64,000 nucleotides of DNA from Lysobacterales bacterium (lineage in GTDB: Bacteria > Pseudomonadota > Gammaproteobacteria > Xanthomonadales > Ahniellaceae): the NCBI GenBank assembly GCA_016703225.1, contig JADJCM010000001.1:1116001-1180000 (forward strand), given 5' to 3'. Below, piece after piece: positions 24,303 to 34,079 of this stretch (its first letter is position 1; each line of letters starts with the position of its first letter). A program made the translations under genes and the position numbers. The notes beneath the pieces are model-generated. The model made no database searches. It saw only the letters and a program-made list of their open reading frames with translations, and was not told the origin of the DNA.

Positions 24303-25322
24303 ATGACCCGCATCCACCAGCCAATCTCGCTGACCCGCTATCTGATCGAGGAGCAGCGCGAGAAGGGCGTGATCAAGCCTGACCTGCGCCTGCTGATCGA
24401 AGTGGTCGCACGCGCCTGCAAGACCATCGCCACCCAGATCAACAAGGGTGCGCTCGGCGGCGTACTCGGCAGCGTCGGCTCGGTCAATGTGCAGGGCGAG
24501 GTGCAGAAGAAGCTCGACGTACTGAGCAACGAGATCCTGCTCGAAGCCAATGAATGGGGCGGGCATCTGGCCGCGATCGCATCCGAGGAAATGGACGACC
24601 CGCACCCGATCCCGCACCGCTATCCGAAGGGCGAGTACCTGCTGGTGTTCGATCCGCTCGACGGTTCCTCGAACATCGATGTGAACGTCTCGATCGGCAC
24701 CATCTTCTCGGTGCTCAAGGCCCCCGATGGTGTGAGCGAACCCGGCGCCGAGGATTTTCTGCAACCGGGCACGAAACAGGTCGCTGCCGGTTACACCGTC
24801 TATGGCCCGAGCACGGTGCTGGTGCTGACCGTTGGCGATGGCACGCACATGTTCACGCTGGATCGCGAGCAGGGCAGCTTCGTGCTCACCGAGATGAACG
24901 TGCGCATCCCTGAGGACACAGCAGAGTTCGCGATCAACATGAGCAATCAGCGCCACTGGGAGGCACCGGTGCAGCGCTACATCGGCGAACTCGTCGCCGG
25001 CAAGACCGGCCCTCGCGGCAAGGACTTCAACATGCGCTGGGTGGCCTCGATGGTCGCCGACGTGCACCGCATCCTGACCCGCGGCGGCGTGTTCATGTAC
25101 CCGATCGACGCCAAGTGCCGCGACAAGGGCGGCCGCCTGCGCCTGATGTACGAAGCCAACCCGATGGCGCTGATCGTCGAACAGGCCGGGGGCGCCGCCA
25201 CCGACGGCCGTGCCCGCATCTTGGAGCGGCAACCGCGTGGCTTGCACGAGCGCGTGCCGGTGTTCCTCGGGTCGAAGAACGAAGTGGCGCGCGTCACCGC
25301 TTACCACAACGACGACGCCTGA
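24303..25322 (+). CDS. fbp: fructose-1,6-bisphosphatase class I
   Basis: The 339-residue product hydrolyses fructose 1,6-bisphosphate to fructose 6-phosphate in gluconeogenesis. The metal-binding signature VFDPLDGSSNIDVNVSIGTIF is intact, with IASEEMDD upstream supplying further metal ligands, and GGVFMYPIDAK and LMYEANPMALIVEQAGG downstream forming the substrate site. The N-terminus MTRIHQPISLTRYLIEEQ is typical of proteobacterial Fbp. The gene may be co-transcribed with the UPF0149 gene 8 bases upstream. Confidence 0.97.
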   Translation: MTRIHQPISLTRYLIEEQREKGVIKPDLRLLIEVVARACKTIATQINKGALGGVLGSVGSVNVQGEVQKKLDVLSNEILLEANEWGGHLAAIASEEMDDPHPIPHRYPKGEYLLVFDPLDGSSNIDVNVSIGTIFSVLKAPDGVSEPGAEDFLQPGTKQVAAGYTVYGPSTVLVLTVGDGTHMFTLDREQGSFVLTEMNVRIPEDTAEFAINMSNQRHWEAPVQRYIGELVAGKTGPRGKDFNMRWVASMVADVHRILTRGGVFMYPIDAKCRDKGGRLRLMYEANPMALIVEQAGGAATDGRARILERQPRGLHERVPVFLGSKNEVARVTAYHNDDA

Positions 25323-25365
25323 GCGGTCGCACGACGTCGGTCGCTAGCTCACCCACACGGCAACC

Positions 25366-26217
25366 ATGGACGCAGCGCGGCCCTCCCGCTTGCTCACCGC
25401 AATGGCGATGCTGCTCATGCTCGGCAGTGTGCTGATGCTGCCGATCAGCGCCATCAGTGCGCTGATGCTGTTCGTCGGCAGCCACGGCACCGCCCACGCC
25501 GAAGCGGGCGGCATCTTCCTGATCGTGGTCGCGCCGGGGTTGACGCTGGTGGCTGGCTTCGGCCTATGGCGCCGGCAGCGCTGGGCCCACGTCTGCGTGG
25601 TGCTGCTGCTGGTCGCGGTACTGGTGGCGCAGGGGCTGGGCTGGTGGCGCGGGCCCACGCCACAGCACACGACGGTTTCAGCCAGCGGCACCGTCACCAC
25701 GGTGATGGCCGCGCCGGCGGCGTACTCGCCGCTGCTGACGCTGGTCGCGGTCGCGCTGATCGCGTTCCTGCTGCAGCCATGGGTGCGTGCCGAGTGCTAT
25801 CGCCGGCGCAGCACGACATCGCCGACCGGCCCGGACGCTCCGCCGCCGCTGCCCGCCGCGTCTGCCCCGGTGCGCGACGCGTCGCCGCCCGAGCGCATTC
25901 CGACCGCTGAATCGCTGCCCGATGCCTCCGGACGCGGTGCGCTGATCACGGTCGCCATCGGCCTGATCGCGTTCGCACTGCTGATGGGCTGGCTGGTCTG
26001 GCATGGCCTCGGCAACGCCGAGATCTGGTGGCCGGCGCGCCACGCGAGTGCCCGACGCATGGTGTCGCGGGCTGAGGCCCCGCTGCTGTACTGGACCGCC
26101 CTCGGCCTCTACGCAGCACTCGGCACCGGAGCGATCGCGCTGCTCGGCTGGGGCGGATGGCAGCGTCGTGCACAGCGCCGATCAGGGCTGCGTCGCCATG
26201 GCGATGGCAGTCCCTGA
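25366..26217 (+). CDS. hypothetical inner-membrane protein
   Basis: The product has 283 residues with about six hydrophobic segments (roughly 10-35, 47-66, 73-92, 117-137, 192-212 and 238-258). A Pro/Ala-rich hydrophilic loop at about 145-190 separates the first four from the last two. I do not recognise a family; there is no catalytic motif or signal peptide. It ends 14 bases before the convergent cytochrome b561 gene and starts 43 bases after fbp. It could be a small membrane protein restricted to this lineage. Confidence 0.6.
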   Translation: MDAARPSRLLTAMAMLLMLGSVLMLPISAISALMLFVGSHGTAHAEAGGIFLIVVAPGLTLVAGFGLWRRQRWAHVCVVLLLVAVLVAQGLGWWRGPTPQHTTVSASGTVTTVMAAPAAYSPLLTLVAVALIAFLLQPWVRAECYRRRSTTSPTGPDAPPPLPAASAPVRDASPPERIPTAESLPDASGRGALITVAIGLIAFALLMGWLVWHGLGNAEIWWPARHASARRMVSRAEAPLLYWTALGLYAALGTGAIALLGWGGWQRRAQRRSGLRRHGDGSP

Positions 26218-26231
26218 GACTGCCGCACTTC

Positions 26232-26738
26232 TCAACCGCGCATGCGCTTCAAGGTGTCGTCCTTGTCAATGAGCACGCGCTTGATCACACCGAGCACATG
26301 CAGGACGAACAGCACCAGGAAGACGGTGGCGCCGATCTCGTGAATATCGTGCATCTGGCGGGCGAAGGCCTTGCTCGGTTCCAGGAACTGCGGGATCTGG
26401 ACGATGCCGAAGACGTCGATGATCTTGCCGCGCGCCTGGCGCCAGAGGATGCCGGTGATCGGCAGCGCGACCATGGCGACGTAGAACAGCACATGCACCA
26501 GTCCGGCGATGCGGTCGGGCAGAGTCGGCGCACCGGCGCGAGCGGGTGCGGCATGGGTCAGGCGCCAGACGATGCGGAACAGGGCCAGCAGCAACACCAC
26601 GATGCCGAGCGAGAAGTGGAACGGCTCGCCGAGCAGGTCGTCCCACTCACCGGTGGCCCACTGCAGGATCAGCAGCGCCGCCATCAGCCAGTGCAGACTG
26701 CGTGCGATGGGATTCCACACACTCGGGCTTGCGTTCAT
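26232..26738 (-). CDS. cytochrome b561
   Basis: The 168-residue product has four membrane helices and the heme-ligand histidines of bacterial (CybB-type) di-heme cytochrome b561: His16 in ARSLHWLMA, His41 in PFHFSLG, His82 in GLVHVLFY, and His130/133 and His147 in the last helices. It would pass electrons between quinol and periplasmic partners, and relatives act as superoxide:quinone oxidoreductases. It diverges from the GAF gene. An FNR/Anr-like palindrome lies 59 bases before its start, which suggests control by oxygen. Confidence 0.9.
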   Translation of the reverse strand: MNASPSVWNPIARSLHWLMAALLILQWATGEWDDLLGEPFHFSLGIVVLLLALFRIVWRLTHAAPARAGAPTLPDRIAGLVHVLFYVAMVALPITGILWRQARGKIIDVFGIVQIPQFLEPSKAFARQMHDIHEIGATVFLVLFVLHVLGVIKRVLIDKDDTLKRMRG

Positions 26739-26796
26739 CGGGTTCTCCTGGAGGCGGGGTCGGAGTCCGAGGATATGGGCTCGCTGTTACCCGGCC

Positions 26797-26810
26797 TTGA
26801 CCTCCGTCAA
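26797..26810. promoter_or_regulatory. FNR/Anr-like palindrome upstream of cytochrome b561
   Basis: TTGACCTCCGTCAA is a perfect inverted repeat TTGAC-N4-GTCAA, an accepted variant of the FNR/Anr/Dnr site (TTGAY-N4-RTCAA). It is 59 bases upstream of the cytochrome b561 start and 80 bases before the GAF gene. Position suits control of the cytochrome gene. Found by eye. Confidence 0.55.
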
Positions 26811-26889
26811 TCGGAGAACGCCGCATGTTGCAACCGCACAAGTGCCGACGCTGGATTCGGCGTGGTGGCGACCGCTATGGTTCGCATCC

Positions 26890-27420
26890 ATGATCCAGCT
26901 GCCGCCCAGCGAATCCGACGACCCGGCCGAGACCGCAGTGGCGCGCCTGATCGCCCGGTTGCGCAAGGCGCGCACGCCGCGCGAAGCGGCGTGGGCAGTC
27001 AGCACCGAGGCGATCACCGCGATTGGCCTCGAGGACTGCGTAGTTTACCTGCTCGACAACAGTGGCACCCTGCTGACCCAGATGGCCGCCTATGGCCCCA
27101 AGCTCAGGGCCCCGCAGGTGATCGCGAACCCGCTCACCTTGCGCCTCGGCCAGGGCGTAGTCGGACACTGCGCCGCTGCGCGCATTCCGATCCGCATCGA
27201 CGATACCCGCAGTGACCCGCGCTACCTGGTCGACGACGCTGCGCGACTTTCGGAACTGGCGCTGCCGCTGATCCATGATGGCGAACTGCTCGGCGTGCTC
27301 GATTCCGAGCACTCGCGCGCTGGCTTTTACCAAGGCCACCACGAGCGCGTGATGTTGCAGATGGCTGCGCTGCTCTCGGCGCACCTGGCCCTGTTGCGCC
27401 TTTCGGTGCCACAAGGCTGA
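26890..27420 (+). CDS. GAF-domain protein
   Basis: The product has 176 residues and consists of one GAF sensor domain (about 35-170): ITAIGLEDCVVYLLDN, then GQGVVGHCAAARIPIRIDDT, then LALPLIHDGELLGVLDSEHS. These are the usual segments of small-molecule-binding GAF domains. There is no output domain, so it acts alone or with a partner. It is not an obvious free-Met-sulfoxide reductase because the Cys pattern differs. It is transcribed away from the cytochrome b561 gene. Confidence 0.8.
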   Translation: MIQLPPSESDDPAETAVARLIARLRKARTPREAAWAVSTEAITAIGLEDCVVYLLDNSGTLLTQMAAYGPKLRAPQVIANPLTLRLGQGVVGHCAAARIPIRIDDTRSDPRYLVDDAARLSELALPLIHDGELLGVLDSEHSRAGFYQGHHERVMLQMAALLSAHLALLRLSVPQG

Positions 27421-27482
27421 TCGGCGCGGCGCGACATGCGACACTTCCCGCAACTTCCCTTGTCGCCACCACAGGAGTCGCC

Positions 27483-27761
27483 ATGCCCTTCCTCTTCGCC
27501 GGATTGAGCGGCGTCTGCCTGATCATCGTGTTCACGACCCATAGTCCCGGCTTGCTGGGTCTGGCGCTGTTTGGCTGCGCCACGTTCGCGTTGATGGCGG
27601 TGTTCGCGTTTGCCCATGCCAGAATCGAGTCGACGCGCCAGCACGACACCTACCTCCCGTCGCCCGAGGAGCTGGAGCTGATCCGCCGCGCCGAAGAAAA
27701 GCGTCGGCAGATTGCCGCGCGCAATTCTTCGCGCAACGACGACGAACAGGAACAGGCCTGA
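27483..27761 (+). CDS. small membrane protein, function unknown
   Basis: The product has 92 residues, with an AGGAG ribosome-binding site 5 bases before the ATG. Two hydrophobic segments (about 3-20 and 24-46) are followed by a charged helix (LPSPEELELIRRAEEKRRQI) that could form a coiled coil in the cytoplasm. No family recognised. It lies 8 bases before the acetyl-CoA synthetase gene and is probably co-transcribed with it. Confidence 0.65.
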   Translation: MPFLFAGLSGVCLIIVFTTHSPGLLGLALFGCATFALMAVFAFAHARIESTRQHDTYLPSPEELELIRRAEEKRRQIAARNSSRNDDEQEQA

Positions 27762-27769
27762 GCCAAACC

Positions 27770-29716
<1,947 letters not shown>

Positions 29717-29720
29717 GCCC

Positions 29721-29930
29721 GTGACCCAGTTCTCCATCCGACAGGCGAAGCGCCACTTCCCGCAGCTCATCCAGCAAGCTTTGGCGGGAGCGGACGTCAT
29801 CATTGCCAAGGCGGGCCAACCGGCTGTGCGCGTCGTGCCGATCGCCGCCAAGAGCAACCAGGGACTTCCGGACCAGTGCGCCGCGGGCACACCATCTCCA
29901 GGTGACGACGCACCCACGCAAACCGAGTGA
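29721..29930 (+). CDS. orphan Phd/YefM-type antitoxin-like protein
   Basis: The product has 69 residues from a GTG at 29721, 4 bases after acs. The first half, FSIRQAKRHFPQLIQQALAGADVIIAKAGQPAVRVVP, is the Phd/YefM DNA-binding dimerisation fold. The C-terminal part (from about residue 45) is short and low-complexity, unlike a normal toxin-binding tail. No PIN or RelE toxin gene follows; the next gene is a convergent carbonic anhydrase. It is probably the remnant of a toxin-antitoxin module. Confidence 0.65.
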   Translation: MTQFSIRQAKRHFPQLIQQALAGADVIIAKAGQPAVRVVPIAAKSNQGLPDQCAAGTPSPGDDAPTQTE

Positions 29931-29945
29931 TGCGGCGACATTGGC

Positions 29946-30485
29946 CTACGCCCCGCTGTCGAGATAACGGTCCTTGAGCTTCACGTAGTGCGTGGACGAG
30001 TAGTACAGCGACTCGACATCGCGGTCGCTCAGCAAGCGCACCAGCTTGGCCGGGTTGCCGAGCCAAAGTTCGCGTTCGCCGACGGTCTTGCCCGGGGCGA
30101 TCACCGCGCCGGCGCCGACGAAACCGTTCTTGCGGATGGTGGCGCCGTCGAGCACGGTGGCGCCCATGCCGATCAGGCAGCCGTCCTCGATCACGCAGGC
30201 GTGCACGATGGCGCCATGGCCGATGGTGACGTCGGCGCCGATGATCGTCGGATAGCCGCCTGGACGCGTGTAGGGCCCGTCGTGGCTGACGTGGATGATG
30301 CTGCCGTCCTGCACGTTGGTGCGGGCGCCGATGCGGATGAAGTTGACGTCACCGCGCACGACCGTGCCCGGCCACAGCGAGACATCGTCGCCGAGTTCGA
30401 CGTCGCCGATCAGGTGCGCGCCGACATCGACATAGACGCGCTGACCGAGGCGCGGCTTCTGGCCTTGATAGGTTCGGATCGGCAT
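29946..30485 (-). CDS. gamma-class carbonic anhydrase family protein (YrdA/PaaY-like)
   Basis: The 179-residue product begins MPIRTYQGQKPRLGQRVYVD and folds as a left-handed beta-helix of hexapeptide repeats (V-x-I-G-D-V-E-L-G-D pattern). Metal-binding histidines are visible in NVQDGSIIHVSHDGPY and VTIGHGAIVHACVIEDG. The Arg-Gln/Asp set seen in gamma carbonic anhydrases (VRGDVNFIRIGARTNVQDG) is present. It may hydrate CO2 or hydrolyse thioesters; function within this subgroup is often untested. It diverges from the aldehyde dehydrogenase gene. Confidence 0.88.
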   Translation of the reverse strand: MPIRTYQGQKPRLGQRVYVDVGAHLIGDVELGDDVSLWPGTVVRGDVNFIRIGARTNVQDGSIIHVSHDGPYTRPGGYPTIIGADVTIGHGAIVHACVIEDGCLIGMGATVLDGATIRKNGFVGAGAVIAPGKTVGERELWLGNPAKLVRLLSDRDVESLYYSSTHYVKLKDRYLDSGA

Positions 30486-30571
30486 CGCACTTCCTCGCAA
30501 GCGGAAAGCGGCCATTTTACGGCGCCTCCCCGCCCCGCGGCGTAAACTCCGCTCCCTGATCGAGGTGACCC

Positions 30572-32011
30572 ATGAACGCGCAGCTGCAACCGGTGCCCAC
30601 GTCCACGCCACAGGAACTGGCCGACACCCTGGTCAGGCTCAAGGCCGCGCGCCTGAACCAGCCACCGCCCGGCTACACGCAGCGCCGCGATGACCTCAGG
30701 CGCCTGCGCGCCACGTTCAAGTCGCGCCTCGACGCGATGAACGCCGCGCTCAGCGCCGACTTCGGTCACCGCTCGCGCCACGAATCGACGATCGCCGACG
30801 GCTGGACGGTGCTGAAGACGATCGACCAGCTGCTCGCCAACCTGCGCCGCTGGATGCGTCCGCGCTCGCGTTCGCCGGGCTGGCTGATGCTGCCGGCGCG
30901 CGCCGAGGTGCGGCCGATGCCGCTCGGCGTGGTCGGGGTGATGGCGCCCTGGAACTATCCGGTGAACCTGGCGCTGGTGCCGCTCGCGACCGCGATCGCG
31001 GCCGGCAATTCGGTGTACCTGAAGCCGAGCGAGCACACGCCACGCACCAGCGCCTTCCTCGCCGACCTGCTCGCCGCAGTGTTTCCGGACACGCAGGTCG
31101 CGGTCGCGCTCGGCGGGCCCGAGGTATCGGCTGCATTCGCCGCCCTGCCTTTCGACCATTTGCTGTTCACCGGTTCGACGGCGGTCGGTCGCAAGATCAT
31201 GGCCGCTGCGGCGCCGAACCTGACCCCGGTCACGCTCGAACTCGGCGGCAAATCGCCGACCATCATTGGCGAGGATTTCCCGCTCGAACTGGCGGCCGCG
31301 CGTATCGCCACCGGCAAGCTGTTCAACGGCGGACAGACCTGCATCGCGCCCGACTATGTGTTCGTGCCACGCGCCAGGCGCGACGCCTTCGTCGATGCGC
31401 TGCGTGCCGACATCGCGAAGCGTTTTCCGCAAGGCGCCGACTTCGCCGACTACACCCGCGTCGTCAACGCCGGCCAGTACCGCCGGCTGCGCGGCCTGCT
31501 CGACGATTCCAGCGCGCGCGGCTTGACGCTGCTGCCGCTGCTCGCGGTCGATGCCGCCAAGGCCGAAGCCGAACGCCTGCTGCCACCGACCGTGGTGCTC
31601 GATCCGGTTGACGATGCGCGGGTGATGCAGGAAGAAATCTTCGGTCCGATCCTGCCGGTGCTCGGCTATGACCGCATCGATGACGTCATCGCCTACATCA
31701 ACGCCCACGATCGCCCGCTGGCGCTGTACCTGTTCGACTACGACCGCGGCAACGTCGAGCGCGTGCTCACCCGCTGCATCGCCGGCGGTGTCACGGTGAA
31801 TGACGCGCTGCTGCAATTCGCCGCCAGCGACCTGCCCTTCGGCGGCGTTGGCCCAAGCGGCATGGGCCACTACCACGCGCAGGAAGGTTTCCTGAACTTC
31901 AGCAAGCTGCTCCCGATTGTCTACCAGTCGCGCTTCACCGGCTTCGATTTCCTCCTGCGCCCGCCTTACAAAGGCGTCGCGGATGCGCTGGTGAAGTTCC
32001 TTTCGCGGTGA
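30572..32011 (+). CDS. NAD(P)-dependent aldehyde dehydrogenase, coniferyl-aldehyde type
   Basis: The 479-residue product has the ALDH core: PLGVVGVMAPWNYPVNL (cofactor fold), FTGSTAVGRKI, the catalytic Glu in TLELGGKSPTII and the catalytic Cys in NGGQTCIAPDYVFV, then EEIFGPILPV. The spacing FNGGQTC-IAPDY and the C-terminal FGGVGPSGMGHYHAQEGF are typical of the class 3/coniferyl-aldehyde dehydrogenase (CalB-like) branch. It probably oxidises aromatic or medium-chain aldehydes; the physiological substrate is unknown. No linked catabolic genes are nearby. Confidence 0.9.
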   Translation: MNAQLQPVPTSTPQELADTLVRLKAARLNQPPPGYTQRRDDLRRLRATFKSRLDAMNAALSADFGHRSRHESTIADGWTVLKTIDQLLANLRRWMRPRSRSPGWLMLPARAEVRPMPLGVVGVMAPWNYPVNLALVPLATAIAAGNSVYLKPSEHTPRTSAFLADLLAAVFPDTQVAVALGGPEVSAAFAALPFDHLLFTGSTAVGRKIMAAAAPNLTPVTLELGGKSPTIIGEDFPLELAAARIATGKLFNGGQTCIAPDYVFVPRARRDAFVDALRADIAKRFPQGADFADYTRVVNAGQYRRLRGLLDDSSARGLTLLPLLAVDAAKAEAERLLPPTVVLDPVDDARVMQEEIFGPILPVLGYDRIDDVIAYINAHDRPLALYLFDYDRGNVERVLTRCIAGGVTVNDALLQFAASDLPFGGVGPSGMGHYHAQEGFLNFSKLLPIVYQSRFTGFDFLLRPPYKGVADALVKFLSR

Positions 32012-32029
32012 AGTGGTCGCCGTGCCGAT

Positions 32030-32050
32030 GACAGACATCTGTCTTACAAT
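32030..32050 (+). promoter_or_regulatory. palindromic operator and -10 box for the VapBC-like module
   Basis: GACAGA-CA-TCTGTC (32030-32043) is a perfect inverted repeat, followed directly by TACAAT (32045-32050), a good -10 box. The antitoxin ATG is 7 bases after the -10 box, so the transcript may be leaderless. The position fits autorepression by the antitoxin. Confidence 0.6.
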
Positions 32051-32056
32051 GGCCGC

Positions 32057-32329
32057 ATGAAGACGATCAGCAAGCGCGAATTGAACCAGCACACGGCGGG
32101 CGTCCTGGATGCCGTGGCGGTTGGGCGACCCGTCATCGTGACCGAGCGTGGCGTGGCACGCTGGCGGATCGAGTCGATGGAGGCATGCACCGACACGGTC
32201 ACCCGACTGCGCGCAGAAGGTCGCATCACACCCGCGAAGGCCAAGCCTGCACCGTGGCCAGTCGCCAAGGCCCGCTACACACCTGCCCGGGTCGACGCAC
32301 TGTTCGCCGAGTCGCGTGGCGAGCGCTGA
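32057..32329 (+). CDS. Phd/YefM-type antitoxin
   Basis: The product has 90 residues. The N-terminal half, KTISKRELNQHTAGVLDAV then GRPVIVTERGVARWRIE, is the Phd/YefM dimerisation and DNA-binding fold. The C-terminal tail is Ala/Pro-rich and should bind and block the toxin. Its stop overlaps the toxin start (TGATG). A perfect palindrome overlapping the promoter supports autorepression. Confidence 0.82.
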   Translation: MKTISKRELNQHTAGVLDAVAVGRPVIVTERGVARWRIESMEACTDTVTRLRAEGRITPAKAKPAPWPVAKARYTPARVDALFAESRGER

Positions 32330-32721
32330 TGCGCTGGTACATCGACGCATCGATCGCCCTGCACGCGTTGCTGCCTGGCGGTGACTTGCGGGCTCGCCGT
32401 TGGCTCGACGCAGTAGCCCAATCCGGCGACGAAGTGTTTTCGTCCGTGCTGCTGCATCTGGAGTTGACGCGCGTGCTGCGACGTGAAGGCCTGGATGTTT
32501 CGATGGCCCGCCCGCTGCTTGATCGCGTGAATCTGGTGAGCATCGATGACGGCGTGCTCCGTTTCGCCGCCGCAATCGAGGCACACGTCAAGTCACTCGA
32601 CGCCATCCACCTCGCGACCTGCGCGCTGCTCAGCGCCAACATCAGCGTGGTCACCCACGATGTCCAGATGTCCGCCGCAGCAGCAAGCCTCGGCCTCGAT
32701 AGCATGGACCCGCTCGCCTGA
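32329..32721 (+). CDS. PIN-domain toxin, VapC-like
   Basis: The product has 130 residues. PIN-domain acidic residues are visible: Asp in MRWYIDASIALHALL, Glu in LLHLELTRVLRR, Asp in SLDAIHLATCALL and Asp in VVTHDVQM. It would be an RNA endonuclease that cuts tRNA or rRNA when freed from its antitoxin. It starts within the antitoxin stop codon, so the pair is co-translated. This is a Phd/VapC-type module with complete catalytic residues, so the toxin is probably functional. Confidence 0.85.
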   Translation: MRWYIDASIALHALLPGGDLRARRWLDAVAQSGDEVFSSVLLHLELTRVLRREGLDVSMARPLLDRVNLVSIDDGVLRFAAAIEAHVKSLDAIHLATCALLSANISVVTHDVQMSAAAASLGLDSMDPLA

Positions 32722-32803
32722 TCGCCAGCTGAGGTTCGCACTGGTTGCGTGCAGCTCGTTCCCGATCCGCGGCCAACATGAAAAATCGGAGCCGCCAAGT
32801 CAG

Positions 32804-33208
32804 CTACTTGGGAGGTGTTTCTTGAGAGGTTGCACGCACGCGAGACAGCAAGTGGAAGTAGTTACGCCACTCCGGATCGGGCGCTGATTGCACCTCGATG
32901 GGAAAGCGAGCCTCGCCCTGCAGCTGCGAGTTGAGTGCAGAAAGAAACACGTCGTCGGAGCGGACGTACAAGATCCATTTCTTCCGACTATTGCCGGTAA
33001 CACTCAGCATCATGAAGCCGACGTCGGGACCCTCCAGCTTCTCCAAGCGGTGCTCCAGAACGAGCATTCGCTCGTAGTCTTCGGCGCCGGGCATGGCTTG
33101 CTCTCGTCCCGGCTTGTAACGCCAGTAGAGGTTTACGAGTTGGGGGTAGTGCTCAACTTTGACGTTCTCCGGTACGCAGTTGCGGAAGCGGCAGAGTGGA
33201 TATTCCGG
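32804..33208 (-). pseudogene. DUF695-like gene, 5' end cut off by a mobile-element boundary
   Basis: An open frame of 134 codons reads YPLCRFRNCVPENVKVEHYP at its upstream end and continues through RMLVLEHRLEKLEG and SRKKWILYVRSDDVFLSALN to DPEWRNYFHLLSRV, a pattern like DUF695 proteins. Upstream of it there is a stop codon (33211-33209) and then the repeated segment that starts at 33196. The only ATG (33094) lies well inside the conserved part. The simplest reading is that an insertion removed the beginning of the gene. The family assignment is tentative. Confidence 0.55.
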
Positions 33209-33786
33209 TCATGGGAAGCCAGCGTTCCGGGCCATGGGAAGCCAACGGGGCATGCCTTGGGTTAGCCGACGTGGCCTGATCTTGCTCTGCTACGGCGCGG
33301 CGTCGATCAGGCGGTGCAGCAGAGCGTAGCTGACGCGCCACGGTGCGCCGTCGCAGTCGAGCGTGACGGTCTTGCCGTTGAGGCGGGTGACGCGGCCGTG
33401 GCGCTGGTGGCCGAAGCGATCCTGGAAGCCGACGCGGTCGCCGACGGCGATTTCCTGGCGGCCGAGGCCACGGTCGGTGCGGTCGCGGAGGACGCTGTCC
33501 ACGCCGTCGAGGTTGATCGCGGCGTACTCGATCAGAAAGCGCGTACCCGACTCGTGATCAAGCACGACCACGGCGGCGGGACGCAGCTCGACCACGCAGC
33601 CGTCGCGGCTGCGGTTGTCGCGGGCGTCGAAGTACTCGACCGGCTGGCCGGGCTGCAGACAGCGGCGGACCGCGGTGCTGCGCGCGGGGTCGCGCAGCGC
33701 GCGATCGATGGCGGCGCGCAGCCGGAACAAATCGAAGGATGTTGCGCTTCGCAGCGCATCAAGGATAGTGGCGGGATTCATGGCCG
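33196..33786. repeat. direct-repeat copy 1 (about 590 bp) with a small gene, probable insertion-sequence remnant
   Basis: This segment is nearly identical to the one at 36541-37107. Its left end begins GTGGATATTCCGG and carries two tandem copies of a 22-23 base motif (TTCCGG..CATGGGAAGCCA.CG). Tandem motifs at an end that starts with TG recall the multiple terminal repeats of IS21-type elements. No transposase of that family remains. Confidence 0.7.
33290..33781 (-). CDS. hypothetical protein within the direct repeat, copy 1 (intact)
   Basis: The product has 163 residues, starting MNPATILDALRSATSFDLF. The C-terminal half (VGDRVGFQDRFGHQRHGRVTR then NGKTVTLDCDG) looks like a KOW/SH3-type small barrel; the middle (PGQPVEYFD then VVELRPAAVVVLDHESG) may hold a second such barrel, suggesting RNA or DNA binding. 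I do not recognise the family. An alternative ATG lies 9 bases upstream. A second, frameshifted copy lies at 36612-37102, showing that this gene travels with the repeated segment. Confidence 0.6.
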   Translation of the reverse strand: MNPATILDALRSATSFDLFRLRAAIDRALRDPARSTAVRRCLQPGQPVEYFDARDNRSRDGCVVELRPAAVVVLDHESGTRFLIEYAAINLDGVDSVLRDRTDRGLGRQEIAVGDRVGFQDRFGHQRHGRVTRLNGKTVTLDCDGAPWRVSYALLHRLIDAAP

Positions 33787-33790
33787 GCAA

Positions 33791-34003
33791 TCATGCCTCA
33801 GCAGCCAGCCGCTGCCACGCACCCTCGGTGCTGCGGGCTCCTCTCCCCTCTCCCTCGATGGGAGAGGGGTGGGGGAGAGGGTGGCTACGCCGGTTTCTGC
33901 GCGGCCCTTCGTTGCCGCAAAACAGCGCGCCGCAGTAAACACAGTGGCTGTCGCGCGCAGAGACTTCGACTTCCAGCCAAGATGGAATGTTCCAGCGGTT
34001 CAT
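33791..34003 (-). pseudogene. HNH endonuclease gene truncated by a REP-like palindrome
   Basis: The frame starts MNRWNIPSWLEVEVSARDSH and continues CVYCGALFCG, the start of an HNH endonuclease (the Cys pair of its zinc site). The expected VDH...NL...C part is missing; the frame runs instead into a REP-like palindrome at 33845-33869 and ends. The start ATG overlaps the stop of the frame that contains the transposase fragment. A short attC-like half-site lies 29 bases upstream of the start. Confidence 0.6.
33845..33869. repeat. REP-like palindrome inside the broken HNH gene
   Basis: CCCCTCTCCC, a 5-base loop TCGAT, and GGGAGAGGGG form a perfect 10-base stem; GGGGGAGAGGG follows. This is the usual extragenic palindrome form of many xanthomonads and pseudomonads. 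It interrupts the HNH frame. Confidence 0.7.
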
Positions 34004-34031
34004 GGAGGACTTCGCCAAGCGCCAACCATGC

Positions 34032-34061
34032 GTCTAACGTCGTGCCAAGCAGTTGCGGCGC
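34032..34061 (-). other. attC-like right half-site
   Basis: On the minus strand the sequence CTGCTTGGCACGACGTTAGAC ends in GTTAGAC (34038-34032), a perfect match to the integron core site GTTRRRY, preceded by CTTGG, like an L' box. The left half of the site is absent; the IS1182 fragment begins where it should be. The HNH start lies 29 bases downstream, as expected for a cassette gene. Confidence 0.35.
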
Positions 34062-34079
34062 GACGGGGCCTGGATGATG

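Noticed and set aside
33840..33880. Rho-independent terminator at the CCCCTCTCCC palindrome
   Set aside because: No T-run on either strand, and the sequence is the usual REP form.
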